Notes: generated by a model from the letters alone, not told the origin. 64,000 nt of DNA from Stenotrophomonas maltophilia (GCF_002799245.1 NZ_NEQV01000002.1:682001-746000), one strand, 5' to 3'. Positions 10,166 through 19,481 are shown, counted from the first letter of the stretch. Made by a program: numbers and translations.

Positions 10166-10497
10166 GGTTTATTGCAGGGCTTGCAGCCCTGCACTTGCAG
10201 AATCAACGTCAACGTCAAACGCCTGCATTCCGTGAGATGGCGGGGTGGGTCCGGTTGCGGGGGACGCCGTAAACCCCGCTCCGCGGTCCGGCCCAGCCGC
10301 TGGCGGCTGTGCGTTCGGGCGCTTGCGAAGCAGTGCTCTGCCCGAGCACGGGGTCGGATCCCGTTGCTGCGCAATGGGCTCTGACCCCAATCTGGAATTC
10401 GATATCTGATAGATGTGTCGACCAAGGTCGACACCTACCAACAACCGCGCGTTCCAACAGTCGCCGTTACCCACAGCCGCGTGACCCTGTCAGAGGT

Positions 10498-10595
10498 GGG
10501 GCGGTGTGGGCTTGCAGGACCGTTGGCGCCATGGATGGCGCCATCGAGCCCCCAAGGACGGGTTTACGGCGTGTCCTGCAAGCCCACACCGCCCC
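10498..10595. repeat. Large hairpin module with 23-bp perfect arms
   Basis: Left arm 10498-10520 (begins GGGGCGGTGTGGGC) is perfectly complementary to right arm 10573-10595. The 52-bp centre carries CATGGATGG and GGGTTTACGGCGT, which are also found in the related hairpins at 59878-59973 and 60127-60308, although the arms there have different sequences. Confidence 0.85.
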
Positions 10596-10614
10596 GCCAA
10601 CCCACGGAATGCTG

Positions 10615-10638
10615 GCTGTTGCTGTTGCTGTTGCTGTT
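10615..10638. repeat. Hexamer microsatellite (GCTGTT)4
   Basis: Four exact GCTGTT copies between the ACGGAAT mark and the end hairpin of composite element I. A degenerate form of the same run is at the matching place in copy II (about 60326-60362). Confidence 0.85.
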
Positions 10639-10689
10639 GCCTTGGCTTGAAGCCTCTGCAGGTGCAGGGTGCAACCCTGCCAAATCCAC

Positions 10690-12099
10690 TCACTCCGCGA
10701 CGTGCTCGACCTGCCGTGGTTCGGGCTTGGTGTCGGGCAGCTGCCAGAAGATCATCGTCGAGGTCAGCGTGATCGCACCCACGCACAGGAACGTGGCATG
10801 CAATGCCGCCGTGGCGTCGGTGCTGTCCAGGTGGGTGCCGAACGCGGCCAGCAGGCTGCCCGCCGCGGCGGCGCCGAAACCCGCCGCGAGCATCATCACC
10901 ATCGACAGCAGACTGTTGCCGGAACTGGCGAATTCGCGGTCCAGGTCGCGCAGGGTCACGGTGTTCATCACGGTGAACTGCAGTGAATTGACCGCACCGA
11001 AGAACGCCAGTTGCAGCAGGCGCCAGGCCAGGTGCTGGCCGGGTGTCATCAGGATGAAGCTGGCCATTGCCAGGCCGACCAGCACGGTGTTGACCATCAG
11101 TACGCGGCGGTAGCCGTAGCGCTCGACCAGCTTCACCGCCAGCTGCTTGGACACCATGCCGGCCGCCGCCACCGGCACCATCATCAGGCCCGCGTGCATC
11201 GGGCCCAGGCCGAGGCCGACCTGCAGCAGCAGCGGGATCAGCATCGGCATGGCGCTGCTGCCGATGCGCGAGAACAGGTTGCCGAGGATGCCGATGCGGT
11301 AGCTGGGTACGCGGAACAGTGCCAGCGAGAACAAGGGCGCGGTGGAGTTGGCGGCGTGCAGCCAGTAGCCCACCAGCGCGGCCAGGCCTGCGACCGTCAT
11401 CAGCATCACCAGCGCGTGCGGGGTGCCGAGCCCGGAGATGCCGTCCAGCGCCAGCGACAGCACCACCATCGCAAAGGCCAGCATGATGTAGCCGCGCAGG
11501 TCGAAGCGGGTGCGATGGCTGGCGTAGTGGTCGGGCATGATCTTCATCGCGGCGATGAAACCGATCACGCCGATCGGCAGGTTGATCAGGAATACCCAGT
11601 GCCATGAGGCGATTTCCACCAGCCAGCCGCCCAGCGTCGGGCCGATCAGCGGGCCGACCAGCGCGGGGATGGCGATGAAGCTCATCGCGCGCAGGAAATC
11701 CTCGCGCGGCACCGAACGCATCACCGCCAGCCGCCCGACCGGCAGCAGCATCGCACCGCCGATGCCCTGCAGCACGCGTGCACCGACCAGCTGGTGCAGG
11801 TGCTGGGCCAGCGCGCAGGCCAGCGAGCCGAGGGTGAACAGGATGATCGCCACCAGGAAGGTGCGGCGGGTGCCGTAGCGGTCGGCGATCCAGCCCGAGG
11901 CGGGAATGAAGGTGGCTACCGCCAGCGCATAGCTGAACACCACCGACTGCATCTGCAGCGGGCTCTCGCCCAGGCTGGCTGCCATCGCCGGCAACGCCGT
12001 GTTGACGATGGTCGAGTCCAGCATCTGCATGAAAATCGCCAAGGACACCAGCCACAGCAGGGGGCGCTGGCGGTTGTAGGTCGATGGCGATGTGGACAT
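10690..12099 (-). CDS. MFS exporter of the DHA2 (MdtD/EmrB-QacA) type
   Basis: 469 residues with about 14 hydrophobic segments. The N-terminal region FMQMLDSTIVNTALPAMA is the DHA2 signature, followed by GWIADRYGTRRTF (motif A) and RVLQGIGGAMLLPVGRL. The nearest well-known relative is MdtD of E. coli by the pattern of these motifs (SLGESPLQMQ is nearly shared). It probably exports small hydrophobic compounds with proton antiport at the inner membrane; the substrate is unknown. Start taken at ATG 12099 (MSTSPSTYNRQRPL); an ATG at 12132 adds eleven residues and is also possible. Convergent with the sensor kinase across a repeat block. Confidence 0.88.
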   Translation of the reverse strand: MSTSPSTYNRQRPLLWLVSLAIFMQMLDSTIVNTALPAMAASLGESPLQMQSVVFSYALAVATFIPASGWIADRYGTRRTFLVAIILFTLGSLACALAQHLHQLVGARVLQGIGGAMLLPVGRLAVMRSVPREDFLRAMSFIAIPALVGPLIGPTLGGWLVEIASWHWVFLINLPIGVIGFIAAMKIMPDHYASHRTRFDLRGYIMLAFAMVVLSLALDGISGLGTPHALVMLMTVAGLAALVGYWLHAANSTAPLFSLALFRVPSYRIGILGNLFSRIGSSAMPMLIPLLLQVGLGLGPMHAGLMMVPVAAAGMVSKQLAVKLVERYGYRRVLMVNTVLVGLAMASFILMTPGQHLAWRLLQLAFFGAVNSLQFTVMNTVTLRDLDREFASSGNSLLSMVMMLAAGFGAAAAGSLLAAFGTHLDSTDATAALHATFLCVGAITLTSTMIFWQLPDTKPEPRQVEHVAE

Positions 12100-12191
12100 G
12101 GGGTGCGGCCGGTGCAGCGTGGGGGCCGCCATGATCGCGCAATGCGGGTCACGGCGCGATCAAGGCCGCGCCGTGATGGCATGCGGAATGC

Positions 12192-13265
12192 TCAGCGTTG
12201 GCTGTGCGCGTGCACCGCGTCGACCAGAACCTGTACATGTGCGGGGTCCATGTCCGGCGACATGCCGTGGCCGAGGTTGAACACATGGCCCTCGCGCGAG
12301 CCGCCGTTGCCGGCGGCATAGGTGTCGAGCACGCGTGCAGCAGCAGCGGCGATCGCGTCCGGCGAGGCGTACAGCGTGGTCGGGTCGAGGTTGCCCTGCA
12401 GGGCGACGCGGCCACCGGTGCGGCGCAGTGCTTCGTCCAGGTCCAGCGTCCAGTCCAGGCCGAGCGCGTCGGCGCCGGTCTGCGACAGCGCTTCCAGGTG
12501 CAGGCCGGTGCCCTTGCCGAACAGGATCAGCGGTGTGCGCTCGCTGCCTTCGCCACGGTCCAGGCCCTGGGCAATCCGCTGCAGGTAACGCAGCGAGAAC
12601 TCACGGTACATCGCCGGCGACAGAACGCCGCCCCAGGTGTCGAACACCTGCAGCGCCTGCGCACCGGCCGCGCGTTGCGCACCGAGATAGGCGATCACCG
12701 CTTCGGTGGTGACCTCCAGCAGGCGATGCAGGGCCTGCGGATGGTTCAGCGCCATCGCCTTGATGCGCGAGAAATCCTTGCTGCCGCCGCCTTCCACCAT
12801 GTAGCAGGCCAGTGTCCACGGGCTGCCGGAGAAACCGATCAGCGGCACCTGGCCATCCAGCTCGCGGCGGATCAGGCGCACCGCGTCCATCACGTAGCCC
12901 AGGTCCTGTTCCATGTCCGGCACGGCCAGCCGGGCGATGGCGGCTTCGTCGCGCACCGGGTGGCGGAACTTCGGGCCTTCGCCTTCGACGAAGTACAGCT
13001 CCAGGCCCATTGCATCGGGAATGGTGAGGATGTCCGAGAACAGGATGGCCGCATCCAGCGGGAAGCGGCGCAGCGGCTGCAGGGTGACTTCGCAGGCGAT
13101 CTCCGGCGTCTTGGCCATGGCCAGGAAACTGCCGGCCTTGGCCCGGGTCGCGCGGTATTCCGGCAGGTAGCGGCCGGCCTGGCGCATCAGCCAGACGGGG
13201 GTGCAGTCCACCGGTTCGCGGCGCAGGGCGCGCAGCAGTCGATCGTTGCGGAGAGGGCTGGTCAC
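12192..13265 (-). CDS. hemE: Uroporphyrinogen decarboxylase
   Basis: Decarboxylates uroporphyrinogen III to coproporphyrinogen III in heme synthesis. 357 residues. Seen directly: [15 protein letters not shown] near the N-terminus with the substrate-binding arginines, and [20 protein letters not shown] with the key aspartate. GTG at 13265 is preferred because AAGGA lies nine bases upstream and the protein then starts [14 protein letters not shown], like E. coli MTELKNDRYLRAL; an ATG three codons earlier (13274) abuts the AAGGA. Followed upstream on the same strand by a small WGR protein and aroB-aroK. Confidence 0.97.
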   Translation of the reverse strand: MTSPLRNDRLLRALRREPVDCTPVWLMRQAGRYLPEYRATRAKAGSFLAMAKTPEIACEVTLQPLRRFPLDAAILFSDILTIPDAMGLELYFVEGEGPKFRHPVRDEAAIARLAVPDMEQDLGYVMDAVRLIRRELDGQVPLIGFSGSPWTLACYMVEGGGSKDFSRIKAMALNHPQALHRLLEVTTEAVIAYLGAQRAAGAQALQVFDTWGGVLSPAMYREFSLRYLQRIAQGLDRGEGSERTPLILFGKGTGLHLEALSQTGADALGLDWTLDLDEALRRTGGRVALQGNLDPTTLYASPDAIAAAAARVLDTYAAGNGGSREGHVFNLGHGMSPDMDPAHVQVLVDAVHAHSQR

Positions 13266-13299
13266 GATGGGCATTCCTTGGACGGGAGGAGCAGCGGCG

Positions 13300-13539
13300 T
13301 CAATCGCCGTGCGAAAGGATCTGGAAGCCGCGATGCAGTTCGGCATCGCGGGCCTTCTCGAAGGCGTGGCGGGCTTCGTCGGCCTGCAGGAACAGCTCGC
13401 GCCGCAGCTGCGAGCGGCTGCCGACGCGGCCGCTCTCGCGCAGCAGCTCCCAGCCGCCGAACAGGTCCGGCAGCAGGCTCAGGCGCAGGAAGCGTGGTGC
13501 CTGCGCACCGGCGTCGGGATGTTGCAGGTAGACGTGCAT
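13300..13539 (-). CDS. Small WGR-domain protein
   Basis: 79 residues from ATG 13539. Nearly the whole protein is one WGR domain: [24 protein letters not shown] contains the W..GR.G core, then a helix with [21 protein letters not shown] domains occur in PARPs and in stand-alone bacterial proteins and may bind nucleic acid. Its role in the cell is unknown. It lies 34 bp upstream of hemE and after aroB on the same strand, separated from aroB by a SMAG repeat. Confidence 0.8.
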   Translation of the reverse strand: MHVYLQHPDAGAQAPRFLRLSLLPDLFGGWELLRESGRVGSRSQLRRELFLQADEARHAFEKARDAELHRGFQILSHGD

Positions 13540-13574
13540 GGGCCGATTGTATCGCCCCGGGGCGGCACGGACCT

Positions 13575-13646
13575 GTAGAGCCGAGCCCACGCTCGGCTGC
13601 GCTTCATGCCGCGACACAAGCCGGTAGCGCCGGGCCATGCCCGGCG
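13575..13646. repeat. Two SMAG-type palindromes of different subtypes
   Basis: GTAG-A-GCCGAGC..GCTCGGC (13575-13598) and GTAG-C-GCCGGGC-CAT-GCCCGGC (13623-13645), both starting with GTAG in the same direction. They lie between the aroB stop and the WGR gene. Confidence 0.85.
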
Positions 13647-13658
13647 AACGCGGAAAGC

Positions 13659-14771
13659 TCAGCCCGCGCCCAGCACCTTCAGCACCGCCGCCTCATCCAC
13701 GTCCGGTACCACCTCAGCACGGCCCATGCCACGCCACAGTACAAGGCGCAGGCGGCCGGCCACGTTCTTCTTGTCCAGCCGCATGCGGCCGAGCAGGGCC
13801 TGCGGGTCCAGCCCGGCCGGAATCGCCACCGGCAGGCCGAGGCGTTCCAGCAGTGCCTGCAGGCGAGCGCGGTCGGCATCGTCGGCCAGGCCCAGTCCGG
13901 TGGACAGCTTTGCCGCCAGCACCATGCCGACCGCCACCGCTTCGCCATGGTTCAGCGCATCGCGGCCCGGGGCCGAGTAGCCCTGCTCGGTCTCGATGGC
14001 ATGGCCGAAGGTATGGCCAAGGTTGAGCAGGGCGCGCTCGCCCTTCTCGAACGGATCGCGCTCGACGATGGCGGCCTTGTGCCGGCAGCTGCGCGCGATG
14101 GCTTCGGCCAGTACCGCATCCTCGCCGGCCAGCAGTGCATCGGCATGCTGCTGCAGCCACTCGAAGAACACGGCATCGCCCAGCGCGCCGTACTTCACCA
14201 CTTCGGCCAGGCCAGCACGCAGCTCGCGCGGCGGCAGGGTGGCCAGCACGCGGGTATCGGCGATGACTGCACGCGGCGGATGGAACGCGCCGACCAGGTT
14301 CTTGCCGGCCGGAATGTCGACCGCGGTCTTGCCGCCCACCGAGGAATCGACCATCGCCAGCAGGGTGGTCGGCAGCTGCACGCAATCCACGCCGCGCATC
14401 CAGCAGGCGGCGGCAAAACCGGCAAGGTCACCGACCACGCCGCCGCCGAGGGCGAACACGCAGGCGTCGCGGGTGGCGCCGAGCGCAGCCAGCGCTTCGA
14501 TCGCGCGGCCGAATTCGGCCAGGGTCTTGGAGGCTTCGCCGGCGGCCAGCACATGCTCGCCGATGATCAGGTCGGGGCGTGCAGCCAGCAGCGTCTGTTT
14601 CACCGACGCCAGATAGCGCGGGGCCACTTCGCTGTCGCTGAGCAGCAGCACGTGGCGGCCGCGTACGTGCGAAGCCAGCGCAGCGCCATCGGCCTGGGCA
14701 CCGGCGCCGATGGTGATGGAGTAGGGGCGGTCGCCGCCAACGGCGACCTGCAGCAGGGCGGGGGAGGTCAT
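13659..14771 (-). CDS. aroB: 3-dehydroquinate synthase
   Basis: Second step of the shikimate pathway: DAHP to 3-dehydroquinate, NAD- and metal-dependent, cytoplasmic. 370 residues. Seen: [14 protein letters not shown] (NAD/phosphate site), [26 protein letters not shown], and the metal-binding HTFGHAIE and [10 protein letters not shown] histidines. The start ATG 14771 overlaps the stop of aroK by 4 bp (ATGA), so the two are translationally coupled, the usual order in Gammaproteobacteria. Confidence 0.98.
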   Translation of the reverse strand: MTSPALLQVAVGGDRPYSITIGAGAQADGAALASHVRGRHVLLLSDSEVAPRYLASVKQTLLAARPDLIIGEHVLAAGEASKTLAEFGRAIEALAALGATRDACVFALGGGVVGDLAGFAAACWMRGVDCVQLPTTLLAMVDSSVGGKTAVDIPAGKNLVGAFHPPRAVIADTRVLATLPPRELRAGLAEVVKYGALGDAVFFEWLQQHADALLAGEDAVLAEAIARSCRHKAAIVERDPFEKGERALLNLGHTFGHAIETEQGYSAPGRDALNHGEAVAVGMVLAAKLSTGLGLADDADRARLQALLERLGLPVAIPAGLDPQALLGRMRLDKKNVAGRLRLVLWRGMGRAEVVPDVDEAAVLKVLGAG

Positions 14772-15310
14772 GCGGTCAGGTCCTGGCGCTGCCATTGCGT
14801 GGCCAGTTTGACCACCAGATGGGCAGTCGCGTCGGCAGCGGTATACGGGTCGGTATCGAGGGTGAGGTCGGCCAGTTCGCGGTACAGCGGGTCGCGGTGC
14901 GCGGCCAGATCGTGCAGCACCTGCTCGCGGTCGGGGCGCTGCAGCAGCGGCCGGCCCTTGTCGCGGGCCAGGCGTTCCAGCTGCGCGGCCACGCTGACCC
15001 GCAGGTAGACCACGAAGCCGCGCCGGGCGATCAGTGCACGGTTGCCGGGATCCAGCACCGCGCCGCCACCGGTGGAGACCAGCTGGCCGTGGCCCTCCAG
15101 CACGCGGGCCAGGGCTTCGCGTTCATGGCTGCGGAAGCCGGCTTCGCCGGAGTGCTCGAAGATGGTCGGGATGCTGGCGCCGGCGGCATCGACGATGGCC
15201 TGGTCGACATCGACGAAGTCCAGCGTGAAGCGCTCGGCCAGGCGACGGCCGATGCAGGTTTTGCCAGCGCCCATCGGGCCGATCAGGATCAGGTTCGGAG
15301 CAGGATTCAT
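14768..15310 (-). CDS. aroK: Shikimate kinase
   Basis: Phosphorylates shikimate with ATP. 180 residues from ATG 15310 ([11 protein letters not shown]). Walker [13 protein letters not shown], shikimate-binding DFVDVDQ and [16 protein letters not shown] and the LID arginines ([10 protein letters not shown]) are all visible. An upstream in-frame ATG at 15328 would add six residues. First gene of the aroK-aroB pair. Confidence 0.98.
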   Translation of the reverse strand: MNPAPNLILIGPMGAGKTCIGRRLAERFTLDFVDVDQAIVDAAGASIPTIFEHSGEAGFRSHEREALARVLEGHGQLVSTGGGAVLDPGNRALIARRGFVVYLRVSVAAQLERLARDKGRPLLQRPDREQVLHDLAAHRDPLYRELADLTLDTDPYTAADATAHLVVKLATQWQRQDLTA

Positions 15311-15408
15311 GCCCTCTGATGCTAACACCTCCGTGCCCCGGCCTTTACGTTCTTCACGTCAGGGTAGGCGTTCCTGCGGGGTCTCCCGCGCCAGCCGGAG
15401 TACAGGCC

Positions 15409-15612
15409 ATGACGGTCGCCAAGGTCATCGAAATCACCGCCTCCTCGCCGAAGAGCGTGGAGGATGCCGTGCGCAGTGGGCTGAAGAAGGTCTCCGGGAC
15501 GGTCAAGGGCATCCAGGGCGCCTGGGTGAACGAGACCAAGGTGGTCACCAATGGCAGCGGCGAGATCACCGAATGGCGGGTCAACCTGCGGGTGACCTTT
15601 TTGGTGGAATAG
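15409..15612 (+). CDS. Dodecin (flavin-binding dodecamer)
   Basis: 67 residues: MTVAKVIEITASSPKSVEDAV..WVNETKVVTNGSGEITEWRVNLRVTFLVE. This is the complete dodecin fold pattern (beta-alpha-beta-beta), with the conserved tryptophan (W in GAWVNE) that stacks on flavin. Dodecins store or buffer riboflavin-type flavins or CoA. GGAG eight bases before ATG 15409 fixes the start; the frame is open further upstream but not conserved there. Divergent from aroK. Confidence 0.93.
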   Translation: MTVAKVIEITASSPKSVEDAVRSGLKKVSGTVKGIQGAWVNETKVVTNGSGEITEWRVNLRVTFLVE

Positions 15613-15618
15613 GCGCGC

Positions 15619-16446
15619 TCAGCGCACGTCCTGCACCTGCCGCTGGCCGTCCAGCACCACCACATGGTCGGCGAGGGCGGGCAGGGCGCGCAGGGCCTGC
15701 CGGCTGACCCGCTCGTAGTACTGCACGAAGCGCTCCAGCTGTGGCCGGCTCATGCCGTGCCGGCCCGGCTGCGCGGCCTGCAGGTTCTGCTCCTGTTGCC
15801 AGCGCCAGCGTGGTACCACCGAGAAATCCGGCGGCTGCAGGAACCACAGGCGGTCACAGCGCTGCCACAGCGCCGGGTAGTCACGGGCCAGCGCCTGGTT
15901 GCACCAGCGCCGCCAGCGGCCATCGGTGTCGGCCTCGTGTTCCAGTGCGTTCAACGGGCTGTCCAGCGCGTCGTCAGCCTGCGCGGGGGTGCCGAGGAAC
16001 CAGCCTTCGAATACCAGCAGATCCAGTGGTTGCTGCAGGCGCGGCCATTGCGCTTCGGGCAGGCGTTCGTCGGCCAGCTTGTCGAAGCGCGGCATCGCGA
16101 AGGGCTGGCGTTGAGCTGCGGCGTCGAGCACGGCGTGGGCCAGCGGCAGGTCGTGGGTGCCGGGTGGGCCGCGCGTGATCAGCAGTGGGTGCACCTGGCG
16201 GGCCAGTCGCTGGCGCTGCACGCGGGTGAGGTAGACGTCGTCGATCGACAGCGTGGCCGCGTTCAGCCCGCGTGCCTGGGCGCGGGCCACCACCTGCGCG
16301 GCCAGCGTCGATTTGCCGCTCCCCTGCAGGCCGCTGATCGCCAATACTGGAACCGCTGCGCCACTGCCCAGTGCATCGTCCAGCACCTGTTCGGCCAATG
16401 TTTCGGGGAATCCTTTCACCTGGGGCATATACGCAGCAGCGGCCAT
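15619..16446 (-). CDS. P-loop kinase of the D-glycerate 3-kinase/Tda10 type
   Basis: 275 residues. Walker A ISGLQGSGKSTLA (about residues 41-53), then SIDDVYLTRVQRQRLA and PLLITRGPPGTHDLPLA, which are typical of the glycerate kinase (GLYK/YggC-like) group of the uridine-kinase-like P-loop family, and FEGWFLGTP. The likely reaction is ATP-dependent phosphorylation of D-glycerate to 3-phosphoglycerate; the substrate is inferred from the family. Start ATG 16446 (MAAAAYMPQVKGF); ATG 16428 is an alternative. Divergent from pdxH by 40 bp. Confidence 0.82.
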   Translation of the reverse strand: MAAAAYMPQVKGFPETLAEQVLDDALGSGAAVPVLAISGLQGSGKSTLAAQVVARAQARGLNAATLSIDDVYLTRVQRQRLARQVHPLLITRGPPGTHDLPLAHAVLDAAAQRQPFAMPRFDKLADERLPEAQWPRLQQPLDLLVFEGWFLGTPAQADDALDSPLNALEHEADTDGRWRRWCNQALARDYPALWQRCDRLWFLQPPDFSVVPRWRWQQEQNLQAAQPGRHGMSRPQLERFVQYYERVSRQALRALPALADHVVVLDGQRQVQDVR

Positions 16447-16486
16447 GCAGCCACAATAGCCCAATCCGTGTGAGAAGAACGCAATC

Positions 16487-17086
16487 ATGAGCGACCTGTA
16501 CGCCGAAGCCCTGTCCACGTTTGCCGGCCTGTTCGAAGAGGCCAAACAGAGCCGCGAGGTCGAGCCGAACGCGATGACCGTGGCCACCGCGGACACGCAA
16601 GGCCGTCCCTCGGCGCGCACCGTGCTGCTGAAGGCGTTCGATGAGCGCGGTTTCGTCTTCTACACCCATCTGGACAGCCACAAGGGCCAGGAGCTGCAGG
16701 CCAATCCGCAGGCCGCGCTGCTGTTCCTGTGGCGCAGCCTGCGCGAGGCCGGCATCCAGGTGCGCATCGAAGGCCGTGTCGAGCAGGTCGCCGATGCCGA
16801 GGCCGACGCCTATTTCGCCAGCCGCCCGCGGATGAGCCAGATCGGTGCCTGGGCTTCGCAGCAGTCGAAGACGCTGGCAACGCGTGAGGAGTTCGATGCA
16901 CGCGTGGCCGAGATCGAAGCCCGCTTCGAGGGCCGGGACGTGCCGCGCCCGGAAGGCTGGAGCGGCCTGCGCGTGGTGCCTGACCGCATCGAGTTCTGGT
17001 ATGGCGCGCAGTTCCGCCTGCATGAGCGCTGGTGCTATGAAGCCGGTGCCGAAGGGCGCTGGAGCAAGCGGCTGCTGTACCCGTAA
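16487..17086 (+). CDS. pdxH: Pyridoxamine 5'-phosphate oxidase
   Basis: FMN-dependent oxidation of pyridoxine/pyridoxamine 5'-phosphate to pyridoxal phosphate. 199 residues, normal length. Seen: [21 protein letters not shown] (FMN and PLP contacts), [30 protein letters not shown], and the C-terminal dimerisation/active-site region [26 protein letters not shown]. Cytoplasmic. Confidence 0.98.
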   Translation: MSDLYAEALSTFAGLFEEAKQSREVEPNAMTVATADTQGRPSARTVLLKAFDERGFVFYTHLDSHKGQELQANPQAALLFLWRSLREAGIQVRIEGRVEQVADAEADAYFASRPRMSQIGAWASQQSKTLATREEFDARVAEIEARFEGRDVPRPEGWSGLRVVPDRIEFWYGAQFRLHERWCYEAGAEGRWSKRLLYP

Positions 17087-17112
17087 GACGGGGTGCGGCT
17101 GCAGGGGCTGCT

Positions 17113-17177
17113 GTAATGCAGAGCCCACGCTCGGCTGCTGCTTCAGGAACATCCGCCGAGCATGGGCTCGGCTCTAC
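17113..17177. repeat. SMAG-type inverted pair, left unit degenerate
   Basis: Right unit GCCGAGC..GCTCGGCTCTAC (17155-17177) is intact. The left unit has GTAATGCAGAGCCCACGCTC, where the GTAG and the first stem half are mutated. Lies after pdxH. Confidence 0.75.
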
Positions 17178-17276
17178 AGAAGTCCGCGCTTGTCGCGAAT
17201 GGACCGGCCAGCTTCATCTGCGAGCAGGCCGGCAACCGGCAGACTCCCACGAATATCCTCGATTTCTGGAGTTGCC

Positions 17277-17738
17277 ATGCCCTCCTGGCGTTGCCTGTTT
17301 GCGGTGCCGTCGCCGCGCCGCGGCCTGGAAGCCTTCCTGCTGCTGCTTGCCCGCATCGTGGCCGGCGTGATGTTCAGCGTATCCGGCTGGAACAAGGTGT
17401 TCACCGAGGCCGGGCGTGAGCGCATGGTGCATACGCTGGTCGACGCGGGCATTCCGTTCCCGGTGTTCAGTGCGCCGGTGCTCGGCGCGATTGAATGGAT
17501 CGCAGGTGGCCTGCTGGTGCTGGGCCTGCTCAGCCGTCCCTCGGCATTGCTGCTGGCGGCGATCTGCGCTGTGGCGGCGCTGACCGATGGCATCGCGCGC
17601 ATTCCCGCGGGGCTGGGCGTGCCGGATTGGCTGAGCTGGTTCTTCTATCTGAGCGAAGTGCCGCTGGGCGTGCTGCTGCTGTGGATTGCGGCCGTAGGCA
17701 GCGGCCGGTTTGCCATCGAGGCGCGCTGGGCACGCTGA
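17277..17738 (+). CDS. DoxX-family membrane protein
   Basis: 153 residues with four membrane helices. LLLLARIVAGVMFSVSGWNKVFTEAGRE is the DoxX opening (helix followed by a short amphipathic part). GGAG at 17268-17271 supports ATG 17277. DoxX proteins lie in the inner membrane, and some take part in thiol or oxidative-stress handling; no precise role can be given here. Convergent with prpR, whose stop is only 5 bp away. Confidence 0.82.
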   Translation: MPSWRCLFAVPSPRRGLEAFLLLLARIVAGVMFSVSGWNKVFTEAGRERMVHTLVDAGIPFPVFSAPVLGAIEWIAGGLLVLGLLSRPSALLLAAICAVAALTDGIARIPAGLGVPDWLSWFFYLSEVPLGVLLLWIAAVGSGRFAIEARWAR

Positions 17739-17743
17739 CGGCT

Positions 17744-19327
17744 CTACAGGCCCTCCGCGCGCAACCAGCGCCATAGCGTGGTACGTGACACGCCCAGTGC
17801 CTGCGCCATGCCCTCGCGGTCGTTGCGGTGCTCCTGCAGCAGCGCTTCCAGCCGTGCACGCGGTGGGCGCTTGCCGTTGCTTTCCACCGGCAAGGCTGCA
17901 GCGCCTTCATTCACCAGCTCGGGTGCCAGCTGCAGCAGTCGCGCGGTATCAATCAGGCCTTCCGCTGGCTGCCAGTGGATGCGTAGTCGATCGACCAGGT
18001 TGCGCAGTTCGCGCACGTTGCCGGGCCACTCGGCAGCGGCCAGTACCGCCAGTGCCTCCCCATCCAGCGGCGCGTCGACGCCACGCAGCTGGCGGAAGAA
18101 ATGCTGCGCCAACAGCGGGATGTCAGCGCGCCGGGCGCGCAGCGGGGGCAGGCTGATGCGTAGCGCTGCCAGGCGGTAGTACAGGTCGCGACGGAAGCTG
18201 CCGGTCGCCGCGCGCTGCTCCAGCGATTGCAGGGTGGCGGCCACCACGCGCAGGTCGACCGGGGTCGGCTCGGTGGCGCCGACACGCAGTACCTCACGTT
18301 CTTCCAGTACCCGCAGCAGGCGGGTCTGCAGCGGCAGCGGCAGTTCGCCGATCTCGTCCAGGAACAGCGTGCCGCCATCCGCGGCTTCAACCAGGCCAAC
18401 ACGGCCGCCACGACGCGCGCCGGTGAAAGCGCCATCGCTGTAGCCGAACAGTTCCGCTTCCAGCAGCGATTCGCTGATGGCGCCGCAGTTCAGCGCCACG
18501 AAGCGCCCGCGACGGCCGCTGGCGGCATGCAGCTGGCGCGCCACCAGTTCCTTGCCGGTGCCGGTTTCGCCGGTGACCAGTACGGTGCTGTCGTGCGGCG
18601 CATACAGCGCGATCCGTGCACGCACCTGCGCCATCGCATCGCTGTCGCCGAGCAGTTCATGCGTGTCGGTGCGCGCTGCCGGGCGCCTGCGTGGGCTGGA
18701 TCGGCTGCCACTGGAACGGGCCAGGGTCTGGGTCAGTTCCAGTGCATGTTCGAACGCCTGCCGCACCGAATCGGCGGAGTACAGCAGCACGCCGGGGAGG
18801 CCGGCCTGCTCGGCATGGTCGATGGCCATGCCGGTGCCGACGATCACCTCGATGCCGTTGGCACGCAGGTCGGCAATGCAGTCGCGTGCGTCCTCGCGGG
18901 TGACGAAGCGGCGATGCTCGATATCCAGGCCGAAACTCTGCTGGAAGTTGCTGAACACCGGTACGTCGCTGGCGTGGGTGACCAGGCCGATGCGGCTGGC
19001 GATCCGCCGTGCACGTGCCAGCGCTTCCATCAGGTCGAAGCCGTTGGCCTGGATCGGCACCAGTGGCAGCTCCAGCCGGCCGCGCAGCCAGGCCGCGTTG
19101 GAGCCACCGGCGATCACTACGTCGCAGTGCTCGCGGCGCAGGCGCTGGCCGATCACATCCACCGCTTCCTCGAAGCCGAGATTGATCTGCTCGATGCGCG
19201 CGCGGCGGTCGAACTCCGGAATGACGTCGCCGAGCAGGCCGGTCAGCCGCGAGACGCTGACGGTCCAGATCACCGGACGACCGGGGTCGGCGTCGGCATG
19301 GCGCAGGGGCGAGCGGGGCAGGTACAT
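17744..19327 (-). CDS. prpR: Sigma-54-dependent propionate catabolism activator
   Basis: 527 residues from ATG 19327; ATG 19363 would give 12 more. Domains: N-terminal PrpR_N sensor ([23 protein letters not shown]; senses 2-methylcitrate in relatives), AAA+ module (Walker A GETGTGKE, sigma-54 contact loop GAFTGA, DEIGEL), and a C-terminal Fis-type HTH ([18 protein letters not shown]). The closer start is preferred because PVIWTVSV lies about a dozen residues from the start in E. coli PrpR and because repeated TTTCA operator-like sites would otherwise overlap the coding region. Divergent from prpB, whose promoter has a sigma-54 core. Confidence 0.93.
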   Translation of the reverse strand: MYLPRSPLRHADADPGRPVIWTVSVSRLTGLLGDVIPEFDRRARIEQINLGFEEAVDVIGQRLRREHCDVVIAGGSNAAWLRGRLELPLVPIQANGFDLMEALARARRIASRIGLVTHASDVPVFSNFQQSFGLDIEHRRFVTREDARDCIADLRANGIEVIVGTGMAIDHAEQAGLPGVLLYSADSVRQAFEHALELTQTLARSSGSRSSPRRRPAARTDTHELLGDSDAMAQVRARIALYAPHDSTVLVTGETGTGKELVARQLHAASGRRGRFVALNCGAISESLLEAELFGYSDGAFTGARRGGRVGLVEAADGGTLFLDEIGELPLPLQTRLLRVLEEREVLRVGATEPTPVDLRVVAATLQSLEQRAATGSFRRDLYYRLAALRISLPPLRARRADIPLLAQHFFRQLRGVDAPLDGEALAVLAAAEWPGNVRELRNLVDRLRIHWQPAEGLIDTARLLQLAPELVNEGAAALPVESNGKRPPRARLEALLQEHRNDREGMAQALGVSRTTLWRWLRAEGL

Positions 19328-19348
19328 GGCGGCTTGCACGGGGTGGGA

Positions 19349-19389
19349 TGTTTCATGATACATCCGTTTCAACGTTTCATATGTTTCAC
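19349..19389. promoter_or_regulatory. Clustered GTTTCA repeats, probable PrpR binding region
   Basis: Four GTTTCA units occur within 41 bp (TGTTTCAT, CGTTTCAA, CGTTTCAT, TGTTTCAC), between prpR and the prpB promoter, about 45-85 bp upstream of the sigma-54 core. The position fits an upstream activator site for PrpR and possible autoregulation. The binding itself is inferred. Confidence 0.55.
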
Positions 19390-19431
19390 TGCTGGGTGGC
19401 GGTCATCCCCGTGAAATCAATCGCTTGCAGC

Positions 19432-19447
19432 TTGGCATGGTGCTTGC
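19432..19447 (+). promoter_or_regulatory. Sigma-54 (-24/-12) promoter of prpB
   Basis: TTGGCATGGTGCTTGC has GG and GC separated by exactly 10 bases, matching the TGGCAYN5TTGC core. It lies about 35 bp before the prpB ATG and downstream of PrpR-type repeats, which fits the sigma-54 dependence of PrpR. Confidence 0.75.
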
Positions 19448-19481
19448 GCTCATCTTCCTGTTCTTCAACCTGGACTGCCGC

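Larger units (their letters stand above)
10174..10680. repeat. Composite palindromic element, copy I (fills the gene-free stretch)
   Basis: The stretch 10166-10689 has no credible gene. It is bounded by two small hairpins of the form GCAGGG..CCCTGC (10174-10192 and 10664-10680). Modules in order: degenerate AACGTC repeats and ATTCCGTG (10227-10234); a GC-rich block (10237-10340) whose reverse complement recurs at 60211-60315; an imperfect palindrome GGGGTC..GACCCC (10350-10388); a GTGTCGACCAAGGTCGACAC module ending CTAC (10415-10438); a large hairpin (10498-10595); ACGGAAT and a GCTGTT repeat. The same modules occur in reverse orientation at 59798-60391. Confidence 0.75.

Noticed and set aside
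10174..10680. CRISPR array in the repeat-rich gap
   Set aside because: Repeats are palindromic, of several kinds and not regularly spaced; no cas gene nearby.
10415..11113. Open frame with a run of leucines (GCTGTT repeat) running into the exporter gene
   Set aside because: It starts in repeat DNA and the polyleucine is the hexamer microsatellite; the rest is antisense to the MdtD-like gene.
12198..15008. A 936-codon plus-strand open frame across hemE, the WGR gene and aroB
   Set aside because: Antisense shadow of three well-identified genes; no domain or ribosome site.
17104..17180. A short gene between pdxH and the DoxX gene
   Set aside because: The sequence is a SMAG repeat pair; the small frames there are repeat-derived.
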